DNA of 64,000 bases from Sunxiuqinia dokdonensis (GTDB lineage: Bacteria; Bacteroidota; Bacteroidia; Bacteroidales; Prolixibacteraceae). Every line of letters begins with the position of its first letter. The stretch's first letter is position 1. The stretch lies in the NCBI RefSeq assembly GCF_001270965.1, contig NZ_LGIA01000023.1:1-64000 (forward strand). Direction: 5' to 3'. The position numbers and the translations under genes were made by a program. The notes beneath the pieces were generated by a model, which ran no database searches, was not told where the DNA came from, and saw only the letters and a list, made by a program, of their open reading frames with translations. Of this stretch, positions 36,704 through 45,858 are shown piece by piece.

Positions 36704-39700
36704 ATGAAAAAAATCGCATTATTGCTTGCAATTTTTGCAATTGGTTTGCAGTCGGTTTTCGCGCAAACCAAGGAAATTACAGGTACAGTCACTTCCGCGG
36801 AAGATGGTCTATCCATCCCCGGCGTTTCTGTATCAGTTAAGGGTACCACCCTGGGTACAATTACCGATCTTGACGGACAATACATCTTGAAAGTTCCTCA
36901 GGATGCAGCCACTCTGGTGTTCTCCTTTGTGGGCATGCAAACCCAGGAAGTGCCCGTCGTTGGAACTTCCATCAATGTGGTGATGGAAGCTGATGTCGTT
37001 GGTATCAACGAAGTAGTTGTTACGGCTATGGGGATCAAGCGTTCAGAAAAGACACTGGGCTATGCTGCAACAACTGTAGCCAGTGAAGAATTGATGAAAG
37101 ATCGTAGCACAAATGTAGCAAACTCTCTATCTGGGAAGGTTGCTGGCGTGCAAATTCAATCTACGTCTTCTGATCCAGGTTCAGCAACATCAATGACTAT
37201 TCGAGGTTTTGGTTCCATTAACGGAAGTAATCAACCTCTCTATGTTGTTGATGGCGTACCGTTGCAGAATAGTTCACTAAATCTGGATGATCCTGCAATT
37301 GACAAATCGGGTAACGCCCTCACAACAAGCGGTCTGTCGAATATATCATCAAACGATATCGAGTCAATGACGATCCTTAAAGGTGCAGCTGCAACAGCCC
37401 TATACGGAAGCCGCGCTTCTAATGGCGTTGTCGTGATTACAACCAAGCAAGGAAGCAAGGGTAAAGGTAAAAACTTCACGATTCAGTACAACGGAGGGCT
37501 GCAACTACGTCAAATTTCACTATTGCCCGAATTCCAGAATGAATTTGGACAAGGATGGGATGGAACGCAAACCTATATTGAAAATGGTTCATGGGGACCA
37601 CGTTTAGATGGTTCAACACAAGTGTATGGGCCCATCTGGAACAACCAACAGCTGATTCACGAGTATTCTGCTCGCAAAAATAATGTAAAAGACTTCTTTG
37701 AAATTGGGGTTTCTACAAACCAGAATATTTCACTGAGTGGAGTTTCAGAAGATGATAAAGTAAGCTATTATGTTTCTTTCTCAAATTCTGACGACGATGG
37801 TATTATGCCTACCAATGCGGACTCTTATAAACGGAACACCTTAGCATTCCGTTCAGCTTATCAGGGTAATGATTGGTTCAAAATCTCATCTTCTATCAAC
37901 TTTGCTAAGTCAGAAACTGATATGACAAGTTCCTACCAAGGAACATCGGTAATTGATGGAGTTTACGAAATGCCAAGAGATATATCTATTCTTGACATGC
38001 AAGATCTTAGCAGCCCGTTTAACACCCCCGAGGCCTATTTCACGCCATACGGTATTACCAATCCTTACTGGTCGTTGAAAAACAATTATAACCACTTAGA
38101 GTCAAAACAATTTTATGGAAAATTGCAGGCAGATATCATGCCGATGGAAGGACTGACGTTGACTTATCGTTTTGGATTTGATTATACTGATTATGATTTT
38201 AAGATGGGAATTCCGCAAATTCGCCTGGACGATGCTTTAATCAACGAAGATTACGGTTATGCGCCTAGCAACATGAATCAAGACGGTAACGTATATGCAC
38301 GCTACAGAAGAGCATATGAGATCAACCATGACTTCCTTGGGAGCTATGATACCAGCTTTGGCGATTTCACCCTGACAGGGATCGTTGGTGCAAACATCAA
38401 TGAAAGATATTCAACCGTGATGGTCGGTCAAACTGATGTTCTTACATTCGAAACCGGATTCTGGGATTTGAGTAATGGTGCTACCCGATCGGTACTTTCA
38501 GAAGCACAATCAAAGCGTCGCTTGATCGGCCTGTTTGGGGATGCAACATTTGGCTATAAGGAAATGCTTTTCTTAAACATGACAGCTCGTAATGATTGGT
38601 CTTCGACTTTACCTATTGGTAATAATAGTTATTTTTACCCCGGAACTACATTAAGCTGGATTTTTTCAGAATTAATGTCAGACAACAAGGTGCTTTCTTT
38701 CGGTAAGTTACGAGTTGCTTATGGGCAAACGGGTAATGATGCAGACCCGTATTTTACAAGTAACAGATTTATCCAGGCTTATGCTAACGGGTATTACGGA
38801 AGTGATATTGCCGCATTCCCGATGAATAGTACGAACTCCTTCATTTCCTCAAATAGGGCTGGAGCCACTGCACTTAAACCCGAAATGACTTCTGAGTCAG
38901 AGGCTGGATTAAACCTGCAATTCTTAAATGGACGAATTGGTATTGATGCAGCCTTTTATAACCGAAAAACAAAGGATCAGATTTTCACCTTACCGGTTGA
39001 TCCATCAACGGGCTACAGCTTTACGGTTACCAACTTCGGTGAGGTTCAAAACAAAGGAGTTGAATTGTTATTGAGCACCACTCCCGTAAAAACCAAAAAT
39101 TTCCGTTGGGATTTAGATGTAAACTTTGCAATCAACCGTAACAAAGTCCTCTCAATGCCTGAAAGCTTAGACGGAGGAAAAGTGAATATCTACAGTTTTT
39201 CTGCAGGTAATGATGCCGTATATATGTATGCGGAAGAAGGACAAGCAATGGGTACGTTCTATACCTACTTGCCACAATACGTAACGGACGAGAGCAGCGA
39301 GTATTATGGATATCAAATCGTTGATGAAGCTGGGCAACCTGTATTGGGAACAGACGTAGAAGATACCGGCTTAGATATGAACCATGATTGGACTGGCGGT
39401 CTTTCGACTACCTTATCGGCCTACGGTGTATCGCTAAGTGCAACACTTGACGTACGCTACGGTGGATCAATGTTTTCACGCACCAAGAACTTAATGCAGT
39501 TTACCGGCAATAGTGTGGTCACAACCTACAATGACAGAAATCCATTTGTGATTCCAAACTCAGTTCTGGTGACTGATGATGGAAGTTATTTAGAAAATAC
39601 AGTTCAAATCAAAACAACCGATGATAGTTTCCAGAAATACTTCGACACCTATGGATATGGAAACGGAGGGCTTGCCTACATGGTAGATCGTACATTTGCT

Positions 39701-39940
39701 AAGTTACGCAACGTCACACTTTCGTATAGCTTACCAAAAAAGTGGACTAATGATTTATCATTAAGTGACGTTTCGCTTTCTGCTTTTGTGAACAATGCTT
39801 TTGTTTGGACCGCTGAGGACAATCATTTCATCGATCCTGAATCGAGCACTACAGGTACGGACCTGGAAGGATCTTTCGGAGAAATGTATGTGAACCCAGC
39901 TACCCGCATTTTTGGTTTCAACCTTAGTATAACATATTAA
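36704..39940 (+). CDS. SusC/RagA-family TonB-dependent outer-membrane transporter
   Basis: A 1078-residue outer-membrane barrel that imports oligosaccharides or peptides with TonB energy. A signal peptide (residues ~1-20, ending VFA-QTK) is followed by a carboxypeptidase-regulatory-like domain (GVSVSVKGTTLGTITDLDG), a plug domain ending ILKGAAATALYGSRASNGVV, and the barrel to the C-terminal NLSITY. There is no STN domain, so it does not signal through FecR. It heads a four-gene operon with susD 14 bp downstream. Its coding sequence is more AT-rich than surrounding housekeeping genes. Substrate unknown: no glycosidase is adjacent. Confidence 0.95.
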   Translation: MKKIALLLAIFAIGLQSVFAQTKEITGTVTSAEDGLSIPGVSVSVKGTTLGTITDLDGQYILKVPQDAATLVFSFVGMQTQEVPVVGTSINVVMEADVVGINEVVVTAMGIKRSEKTLGYAATTVASEELMKDRSTNVANSLSGKVAGVQIQSTSSDPGSATSMTIRGFGSINGSNQPLYVVDGVPLQNSSLNLDDPAIDKSGNALTTSGLSNISSNDIESMTILKGAAATALYGSRASNGVVVITTKQGSKGKGKNFTIQYNGGLQLRQISLLPEFQNEFGQGWDGTQTYIENGSWGPRLDGSTQVYGPIWNNQQLIHEYSARKNNVKDFFEIGVSTNQNISLSGVSEDDKVSYYVSFSNSDDDGIMPTNADSYKRNTLAFRSAYQGNDWFKISSSINFAKSETDMTSSYQGTSVIDGVYEMPRDISILDMQDLSSPFNTPEAYFTPYGITNPYWSLKNNYNHLESKQFYGKLQADIMPMEGLTLTYRFGFDYTDYDFKMGIPQIRLDDALINEDYGYAPSNMNQDGNVYARYRRAYEINHDFLGSYDTSFGDFTLTGIVGANINERYSTVMVGQTDVLTFETGFWDLSNGATRSVLSEAQSKRRLIGLFGDATFGYKEMLFLNMTARNDWSSTLPIGNNSYFYPGTTLSWIFSELMSDNKVLSFGKLRVAYGQTGNDADPYFTSNRFIQAYANGYYGSDIAAFPMNSTNSFISSNRAGATALKPEMTSESEAGLNLQFLNGRIGIDAAFYNRKTKDQIFTLPVDPSTGYSFTVTNFGEVQNKGVELLLSTTPVKTKNFRWDLDVNFAINRNKVLSMPESLDGGKVNIYSFSAGNDAVYMYAEEGQAMGTFYTYLPQYVTDESSEYYGYQIVDEAGQPVLGTDVEDTGLDMNHDWTGGLSTTLSAYGVSLSATLDVRYGGSMFSRTKNLMQFTGNSVVTTYNDRNPFVIPNSVLVTDDGSYLENTVQIKTTDDSFQKYFDTYGYGNGGLAYMVDRTFAKLRNVTLSYSLPKKWTNDLSLSDVSLSAFVNNAFVWTAEDNHFIDPESSTTGTDLEGSFGEMYVNPATRIFGFNLSITY

Positions 39941-39953
39941 AACTCCAAAATAT

Positions 39954-41438
39954 ATGAAAAAGATAATATTTTTATTCGTAATACTTATACTGGGTATGAC
40001 CTCTTGTGAAGAATACCTGGATATAAATCAAGATCCAAACTCCCCTTCGGAAAATAACGTGACCGCAGGTATGATCTTCCCGGGAGCGGAAATGAACGTA
40101 GCTGCAAGTTACGGGAACTTTCTACGTATTGTTGGTGGGTACTATTCTCAACATTACTCGCAGAATTTTGGTACCAGTAACTATGTCGATTATTCACGGT
40201 TTATCATGTCTGCTACCCGTTCGAGTAGCACGTATACGCAACTGTATCAACGTGCACTTAAAAACCTTGAAACAATTCGCGAACAATCGACCGAATCTGA
40301 AGAATGGGGAACATTTTTAGCGGCTACAACATTGAGAGTCTTTACTTATCAAGTCTTAGTGGATGCTTATGGAGAGGTTCCCTACACTGAAGCGCTCGAC
40401 CCAACGAACCTGTCACCTGCCTATGATGATGGCATGACTATTTATCAAGGTATTTTAGGAGAGCTGGATGACGCACTATCTAAAGCAACAGCTTCAAGTG
40501 TTGTTAAAACAAACTTCTTGTTTGGAACATCGACTGCCGAAGAATGGATACAATTTGCAAATGCACTGAAATTAAGGATTTTAATGAGAATGAGCAATGT
40601 CCAGAATGTACAGTCTGAAATCGCAGCACTAATTCAGGAAGACAACTTCCCAACGGAAGATATTTCCTGGGATGATATTTGGACAGATGAAACTGGTAAA
40701 GCCAGCCCCTATTATCAAGAAGAGTATGCGACATATTTTGGATCTAATCAGGTGAATGTGACAGCGAATATCGCGTACATGCAAACCATGCTTGACAGCA
40801 ATGATCCTCGCGTACCTGCGTTCTTTGAAACTAATGAAAGTGGAGACTATAAAGGAGGTGTTTCCGGTACTAACTTTAGTACTTCCGCCCAATACAAATC
40901 TCCGTATTTCTGTCGTCCTGTATTTGCGTATGACATGCCTGTCAATCTCATTACAGTAACTGAGACTGAATTTTTCCTGGCAGAGTATTATGCTCGCTAT
41001 GGGTCAGCCACTGATGCAGAAGCACACTATAAAGCTGCTATTGAAGCATCATTCAGTGCTGCGGGGGTTAGTGGTGCTGAAGACATTTACACCAGCTATT
41101 ATCCGTATGACAATGATAATTATGCTGAAGTAATTGGCATTCAAAAATGGATCGCTTTAGGTGGTACGAATAACTTTGAAGCTTGGTGTGAAATGCGTCG
41201 TTTAGGATATCCTGAATTTGGAGATGTGACTGGAGCTGATATTTACGATCGGGCAAATGATGTATTCTCTCCCGAATTGTATGTTGCAGGTACATTATAC
41301 ACGCCCATTGATTATAATACGGAATTGGGAGCTGACAAGATTTTGCAACGCTTCCCCTATGCTGAAAGTTCGACAAGCCGTAACAGTAATGCTCCTTCTA
41401 ATAAAGGAGTTGCTACACCGGTATTCTGGGCTGAATAA
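39954..41438 (+). CDS. SusD/RagB-type outer-membrane lipoprotein
   Basis: A 494-residue surface lipoprotein (lipobox MTSC, Cys18) that caps the SusC barrel and binds the nutrient. The start EEYLDINQDPNSPSE and helical TPR-like body are typical of the SusD-like type 2 subgroup. It is 14 bp after susC and should form the SusCD complex with it. Ligand specificity cannot be read from the sequence. Confidence 0.93.
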   Translation: MKKIIFLFVILILGMTSCEEYLDINQDPNSPSENNVTAGMIFPGAEMNVAASYGNFLRIVGGYYSQHYSQNFGTSNYVDYSRFIMSATRSSSTYTQLYQRALKNLETIREQSTESEEWGTFLAATTLRVFTYQVLVDAYGEVPYTEALDPTNLSPAYDDGMTIYQGILGELDDALSKATASSVVKTNFLFGTSTAEEWIQFANALKLRILMRMSNVQNVQSEIAALIQEDNFPTEDISWDDIWTDETGKASPYYQEEYATYFGSNQVNVTANIAYMQTMLDSNDPRVPAFFETNESGDYKGGVSGTNFSTSAQYKSPYFCRPVFAYDMPVNLITVTETEFFLAEYYARYGSATDAEAHYKAAIEASFSAAGVSGAEDIYTSYYPYDNDNYAEVIGIQKWIALGGTNNFEAWCEMRRLGYPEFGDVTGADIYDRANDVFSPELYVAGTLYTPIDYNTELGADKILQRFPYAESSTSRNSNAPSNKGVATPVFWAE

Positions 41439-41463
41439 AATAATAAATGTTTAAACTTAGAAT

Positions 41464-42174
41464 ATGATGAAAAATAAAATATTATATCTATTGGTCTTAC
41501 TACTTGCAATTGTAGGTTTGTCAAGTTGTGAGGATGAAACCACCAAAGGCTTTACCGACATAACATATTATCCTACTCTTGAAGTACTAGGTGAGCCTGA
41601 AATCTTAGTACCGATCGGTTCTACATATGAAGACCCCGGTGTAGCTGCAGAACTGGATGGTGAAGATGTTACCGATCAAGTTGAAGTAACCTCCAATGTC
41701 GACACAAGTACTGGTGGTGTTTATTCAGTTAGTTATGAAATTGTAAATGCAGAAGGATTTTCAGTAACAGGGTCCAGAACTGTTTATGTCTTTGATCCAA
41801 CGCCTTCAATTATCTCAACAGGAATTCATACTACCGCCGAGGGAACAAAAAGATTCTGGTTCTCAAGTGAGGCCGTAGTAAATTTTAGTGGTTATGACAT
41901 TCTAATTCTTCAAGTTGAACCCGGAGTGTTTTATATCTCTGACTTTATGGGTGGTTACTATGATCAACGCGTTGGATACGGCCCTGGCTATGCCATGAAC
42001 GGTTACTTCGAACTAAATGATGATAATACAATCACTCCTATTTCTAGTATTGTTCCTGCCTGGGGCGATTCGATGGATGCGATGACTTCCAGTTCAGTTA
42101 ACCCCTCAACTGGCCAAATCACCTATGTAATGGAATACGCTGGTTTAATGGAATTTACGATTATTATTAATTAA
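41464..42174 (+). CDS. SusE-position lipoprotein with Ig-like (DUF5011/BT_2262-type) domain
   Basis: A 236-residue lipoprotein (lipobox LSSC). Residues ~35-110 form an Ig-like domain with the pattern VPIGSTYEDPGVAAE and a GVYSVSYEIVNAEG strand, as in DUF5011/BT_2262-like proteins encoded in Sus-like loci. The C-terminal half is aromatic-rich and unassigned. It should sit on the cell surface next to SusCD and help capture substrate. An alternative Met lies one codon downstream. Confidence 0.85.
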   Translation: MMKNKILYLLVLLLAIVGLSSCEDETTKGFTDITYYPTLEVLGEPEILVPIGSTYEDPGVAAELDGEDVTDQVEVTSNVDTSTGGVYSVSYEIVNAEGFSVTGSRTVYVFDPTPSIISTGIHTTAEGTKRFWFSSEAVVNFSGYDILILQVEPGVFYISDFMGGYYDQRVGYGPGYAMNGYFELNDDNTITPISSIVPAWGDSMDAMTSSSVNPSTGQITYVMEYAGLMEFTIIIN

Positions 42175-42192
42175 CAAAAAGACGATACGAAT

Positions 42193-42717
42193 ATGAAGAA
42201 TCTATTTTTATATACTGTTCTGCTTATTTCCGGACTGTTCTTTGTCACTTCATGTGAAAAAGAAGAAATAGGCGGTACCGCAACAGAATCAATGGCTGGT
42301 GAGTGGTATGTTACTGGTGTAGCGGTAGATGCAGATGGCAACATCGTCTATAGCGATGACGATCTCTTCGGACTTGGTCATTTTCACCTAGACACCTATA
42401 ATACATCCGCGAATAACACAACTGAAATGTGGATTGACGATAATGAGAATTTCTGGGACTTTAAGGCAAAAATAAGTGTCGATCTCAATACCATGACATT
42501 TCAAGCCAGCGAAGCTCAAAACGAATACTATGACATGCAAGTGACGGTATCAGATGGAAAAATTATTCTCGGTGCAGCAACCACTCCAAGTGGAATGCCT
42601 GCCGACAGTATTGTTTTTCTTGTGAATTTTAGCGACGACACTTATCCAGAAGACTTTGGATTTGATTCATATCGAATTGCTGGATTCCGTTATACCGGAC
42701 TTACGGGCGATGAATAA
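42193..42717 (+). CDS. Lipid-binding/calycin-like lipoprotein of Sus operon
   Basis: A 174-residue lipoprotein (lipobox VTSC) resembling the small lipid-binding-like family (PF12888-like) often encoded after BT_2262-type proteins. Features are MAGEWYVTGVAVDADG near the N-terminus and a C-terminal SYRIAGFRYTG strand, suggesting a beta-barrel of calycin type. It is the last gene of the SusCD operon, 18 bp after the previous stop; a terminator follows at 42875. Confidence 0.83.
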   Translation: MKNLFLYTVLLISGLFFVTSCEKEEIGGTATESMAGEWYVTGVAVDADGNIVYSDDDLFGLGHFHLDTYNTSANNTTEMWIDDNENFWDFKAKISVDLNTMTFQASEAQNEYYDMQVTVSDGKIILGAATTPSGMPADSIVFLVNFSDDTYPEDFGFDSYRIAGFRYTGLTGDE

Positions 42718-42789
42718 GAGGAACGTAATACTATGCCAGAATTATCATACAATTTTTGATAGGGTATTTGGGGCATATTAAATCTATTG

Positions 42790-42858
42790 AACCGGAGTCA
42801 GGCACTTCTTTCTCCTTCAATTTCAAAGAAAAGTTCTCAGTAACTGCCGCTCCGGTTC
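42790..42858. repeat. Long-range inverted repeat in operon 3' region
   Basis: GAACCGGAG at 42790-42798 and CTCCGGTTC at 42850-42858 are perfect 9-bp arms separated by 51 bases, lying before the terminator of the SusCD operon. Could stabilise the mRNA 3' end. Confidence 0.45.
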
Positions 42859-42874
42859 TTTTACCAACCTTATT

Positions 42875-42908
42875 AAAAAGGAAGCTCCATCACGAGCTTC
42901 CTTTTTTT
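42875..42908 (+). terminator. Intrinsic terminator of first SusCD operon
   Basis: Stem AAAAAGGAAGCT (42875-42886), eight-base loop, then AGCTTCCTTTTTTT (42895-42908). A strong hairpin with T-run, 158 bp after the last stop. Confidence 0.88.
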
Positions 42909-42928
42909 GTGCCTTTTCCTTTGTTTTA

Positions 42929-43125
42929 CCCCTTCCGAACGGGTGATGACCCCTTGGTGAAGGGGAGATGACCCCTTAGGCAAGGGATGGTTACCCCTTA
43001 GACAAGGGGTGATAGCCCCTTATGCAAGGGGTTGTTGCCCCTTATACAAGGGATGATTACCCCCTATGGAAGGGGTGATTGCCCCTTATGCATGGGGTGA
43101 TTGCCCCTTAAGTAAGGGGTAAAGC
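42929..43125. repeat. Tandem array of nine ~22-bp hairpin-forming units
   Basis: Eight 22-bp units (42950-43125) preceded by one 21-bp unit (42929-42949). Each unit begins CCCCTT, has four or five variable bases, then AAGGGG, then a spacer such as TGATTG. Every unit is therefore a self-complementary stem of about 6 bp. Several variable bases differ between units while the arms are mostly kept. The array lies between two terminators of convergent transcripts (42875 and 43148). No spacers or cas genes, so not CRISPR. Confidence 0.88.
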
Positions 43126-43147
43126 CGTCTTGTTTTCAAAGCATGAG

Positions 43148-43180
43148 AAAGGCCCTGCAGCACTTGTCTGCGGGGCCTTT
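43148..43180 (-). terminator. Probable terminator of the 43207-43668 gene
   Basis: Stem AAAGGCCCTGCAG / CTGCGGGGCCTTT with one G-U pair and a seven-base loop. The T-run is only three bases on either strand, so it may act in both directions. Confidence 0.6.
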
Positions 43181-43206
43181 CATCATCACCCGATTTGGTT
43201 TGTCAG

Positions 43207-43668
43207 CTAGGTTCTTGGTTTTCCAGGGAACTGGGCCGACAGGTCTTCGTAAACGGCTTTGGCGCCATTCACATTCTGCCGGGCCAGTAAGCGGATATTG
43301 CGGTAATAAGCAATACAACTGCCATAAACATCAGACCCCAGTAATAAAAGGGTATCATTCAGCATATCCATGATCGCTTCGCCACGAGCGGCACGAGGTT
43401 GCAGCACCTGACGTGCTTCAAAGTCAGCCACCGTCTCGTCGTAATCAAGAAATGGTGGTGTCAGGCTGGGTTGGGTGTTCATGTAGTTGAGCACCTTACG
43501 CGACCAGTTTTCACTTTTGTTCCCCAGCCGGCCATACGCTTGCCTCTGTTCGGGTGTCAAACTAATACATTTACTCTTTAAGATCGCCTCAATTGCATCG
43601 AAATGTCCGTCGAGCGCTACTTTTTCTTCATCCGTGAATTGCACGGAAATTAAATTATCTAATGCCAT
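43207..43668 (-). CDS. Conserved hypothetical helical protein
   Basis: A 153-residue cytoplasmic protein I cannot assign. It is predicted mostly helical, with an N-terminal VQFTDEEKVALDGHFDAIE and a C-terminal segment YGSCIAYYRNIRLLARQNVNGAKAVYEDL in parts. No signal peptide, membrane segment or catalytic motif. It stands alone, facing the first SusCD operon across the 22-bp hairpin array. Confidence 0.78.
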   Translation of the reverse strand: MALDNLISVQFTDEEKVALDGHFDAIEAILKSKCISLTPEQRQAYGRLGNKSENWSRKVLNYMNTQPSLTPPFLDYDETVADFEARQVLQPRAARGEAIMDMLNDTLLLLGSDVYGSCIAYYRNIRLLARQNVNGAKAVYEDLSAQFPGKPRT

Positions 43669-43960
43669 AAGTACAAAAATTTAATTAGTGAATAAAAGTC
43701 TTTGCAACTTAGCGATCGGATCGCGGGTGAACGATTTGACAGGAAAGTAACAAAGGCTAGATTGATTTTTGATTAATAATCAATAAAGCTAAAGCATTAT
43801 CAATATAAATAAAATCATCTTTTTTATGTTCTTCAGCAGATTATGGCCTATTGGAGCAGAGATCGGGAATCGTGACGATACCCAGTGGCTTGTTTATACC
43901 TTATCGATCCGGGGCCTTTGAGTCATCCGATCAACAGGCAACCCGGTAGTTTCTTATGCC

Positions 43961-44119
43961 GCCACAAAAAACGAAACCGCTGCCCCCCAGGACAGCGGTT
44001 ATGATTCGCAAAAACTCAAAATCCTACTGACTCTGAGATCTCTTGATTTCCCGTTTTATGCGAAACGGAGAAAAGAACCACTGCCTGCAATCGGCAGCGG
44101 TTGCTCATGGTTTTGTGGC
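43961..44119. repeat. Inverted pair of GCCACAAAA/CCGCTGCC stem-loop elements
   Basis: The left element (43961-44000) and the reverse complement of the right element (44076-44119) share order and sequence: GCCACAAAA, a short spacer, then an AACCGCTG(CC) stem. This is an inverted duplication of a ~40-bp element with an internal 75-bp spacer. Confidence 0.65.
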
Positions 44120-44194
44120 TTAGATTACAATCGTTGGAAATTTCTCAACGCGCATCCTCAGCTTTTCAAGCCAGCTGCACCTGCCCCACCCCAA

Positions 44195-44247
44195 CCCTCC
44201 CTGAAAATCAGGGAGGGAAAGGGGCGACAAAGTCGCGTCAGGGAGGG
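44195..44247. repeat. Composite stem-loop repeat after susD2
   Basis: CCCTCCCTGA-AAA-TCAGGGAGGG (44195-44217), then GCGAC-AAA-GTCGC (44224-44236), then a third TCAGGGAGGG (44238-44247). It lies 50 bp beyond the susD stop and could act as a 3' stabiliser or terminator for the minus-strand locus. GC-rich sequence of this kind recurs in Bacteroidota intergenic DNA. Confidence 0.7.
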
Positions 44248-44296
44248 TCAGAACTTGTCAATGAACACGGATAACGGTTGCAATACCGTGCGATGC

Positions 44297-45841
44297 TTAG
44301 TAACCCGGGTTTTGGGTTAAGTTTTCGTTGACGTCAATGGCAGAGGTAGGCAAGGCATAAATGGTTTTTGACGCGTCAGTAACCGGCTTTTCCTGGTAGG
44401 CACCGGTAAATTTGCCAAACCGGATCAGGTCTTGCCGGCGCAGGCCTTCCCAATACAATTCGTAGCCTCTTTCATTCAGCACATCATCCAGGGTCAGCGT
44501 CGTCAGCGCAGGAAGCGTTTTCCCCTCGGCACTGCGCTTGGAGCGGAGATAGTTGATATCGTCGAGCGCACCATCTTCATCGCCACTGCGCAACTTCGCT
44601 TCGGCACGTATCAGGTAAATATCTGAGATTCGCATAATCGGCACATCGTTCGAAGACGAGAACTGATCCTGAATGTTTGGATCCGGGGCAAATTTAACCA
44701 CGCGAACTCCCGCATTTTCAGGCGAACTCTCCAAATCCAAATCCGGCACAAAGATTAACGGATCGCCATTCCTGGTGGTAAGCGCCTCGCCATCAATACC
44801 ATATTGCTGGCCGACCAGAAAACCCTGGTTAAATCCGGTTTCGGGCATGATCCGGTCGTCGTAAAAACGGGCATCATTCTCCATATCCCAGGTTTCGAAG
44901 AAGGTTTTGGTAGTTGACGGGCCATTCCAGGTACTGGTATAGTTGCCAAACAGTTGGTTGTAGTGCAAGGTGAAGTTCACCCAAACACTGCCGCTGCCCA
45001 TGGTCACATCGCCATCCATCGGAACACGCAGGATGAACTCGGGGTGCTCGGCTACGTGTTTCTGGAACATAGCCCAGTAATCGTCGGCCACAGCATAATC
45101 AGGCGAAGCAATCAGTTGGTCGCAGTAGGTAATGGCATCGGCCCATTTGGCCTCTCCGGTGTACACTTCATGGTTTAAATAGATTTTGGCCAACAGGGCC
45201 TGGGCGGCACCTTGAGTTACCCGCTCGGAACCTACCTCAGCTTTGGTTTTCAGGTTGGGTAAAACGGCCTTCACTTCTTCAATAATAAAATCCGTTGCTT
45301 CCTGGCGGTCCATCACGCGGGGAGTGACCGAAAAATCCAGCTCGTCAGCCTCGCGGAAAGGCACCTGTCCGTATAAGTCATTAATCAGGTACATGTAATA
45401 GGCACGCAAAAAACGGGCTTCATTAATGTATTGCTCCGTTGTGGCATTCTGGTCGAACTGACCAATGTAGTAAATGGCGGTATTGGCCCTTGAAACTCCC
45501 TGACTTAGCGCATCCCAAACGTTCTTCATGCGCACATGGTCCGGCGTCCAGGTATGGAGGTGCAACTCTTGCCAGGCGCCATTATCGTACCAGTCGGACC
45601 CACGGGTCGGAATAATCACCTCATCAGTGGTCACCTCCTGTAAGCCCCAGTAGTCGTACCATTCAATCGTTCTGCGCAAACTCCCATACGGCGGGTTGAT
45701 CAGGGCTTGAATATTCTGCGGATTATTAATCAGGTCAGCACCCAGTTGTTCATCCAGCACATTCTCTTCCAGATCGGTACAGCCCACGGCCCCAAACAGG
45801 CCCAGTACCGTCAGTAATAATATGATTTTATCGTGTCTCAT
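44297..45841 (-). CDS. SusD/RagB-family nutrient-binding lipoprotein
   Basis: A 514-residue surface lipoprotein (lipobox GAVGC, Cys21) of the classical RagB/SusD family: TDLEENVLDEQ start, helical TPR-like body, and a C-terminal RSAEGKTLPALT ... GYELYWEGLRRQDLIRFGKF segment typical of the family. It is 17 bp after susC and completes the ECF-controlled locus. No degradative enzyme is encoded nearby, so the ligand is unknown. Confidence 0.95.
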   Translation of the reverse strand: MRHDKIILLLTVLGLFGAVGCTDLEENVLDEQLGADLINNPQNIQALINPPYGSLRRTIEWYDYWGLQEVTTDEVIIPTRGSDWYDNGAWQELHLHTWTPDHVRMKNVWDALSQGVSRANTAIYYIGQFDQNATTEQYINEARFLRAYYMYLINDLYGQVPFREADELDFSVTPRVMDRQEATDFIIEEVKAVLPNLKTKAEVGSERVTQGAAQALLAKIYLNHEVYTGEAKWADAITYCDQLIASPDYAVADDYWAMFQKHVAEHPEFILRVPMDGDVTMGSGSVWVNFTLHYNQLFGNYTSTWNGPSTTKTFFETWDMENDARFYDDRIMPETGFNQGFLVGQQYGIDGEALTTRNGDPLIFVPDLDLESSPENAGVRVVKFAPDPNIQDQFSSSNDVPIMRISDIYLIRAEAKLRSGDEDGALDDINYLRSKRSAEGKTLPALTTLTLDDVLNERGYELYWEGLRRQDLIRFGKFTGAYQEKPVTDASKTIYALPTSAIDVNENLTQNPGY

Positions 45842-45858
45842 TTGTTTCAGTTTTTAGG

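Larger units (their letters stand above)
43669..44296. other. 628-bp intergenic region rich in inverted repeats
   Basis: No gene is supported. The region holds three stem-loop groups. Stem 1 is AACCGCTG (43975-43982) / CAGCGGTT (43993-44000). Stem 2 is AACCACTGCC (44076-44085) / GGCAGCGGTT (44093-44102). The two stems are bracketed by GCCACAAAA (43961-43969) and its complement TTTTGTGGC (44111-44119). A further repeat cluster follows at 44195-44247. Confidence 0.7.

Noticed and set aside
42756-42971. 71-residue frame after the SusCD operon
   Set aside because: It crosses the operon terminator and runs into the hairpin array; no protein-like composition.
42929-43125. CRISPR array
   Set aside because: Units follow each other directly with no unique spacers of 25-40 bp, and no cas genes are in the window.
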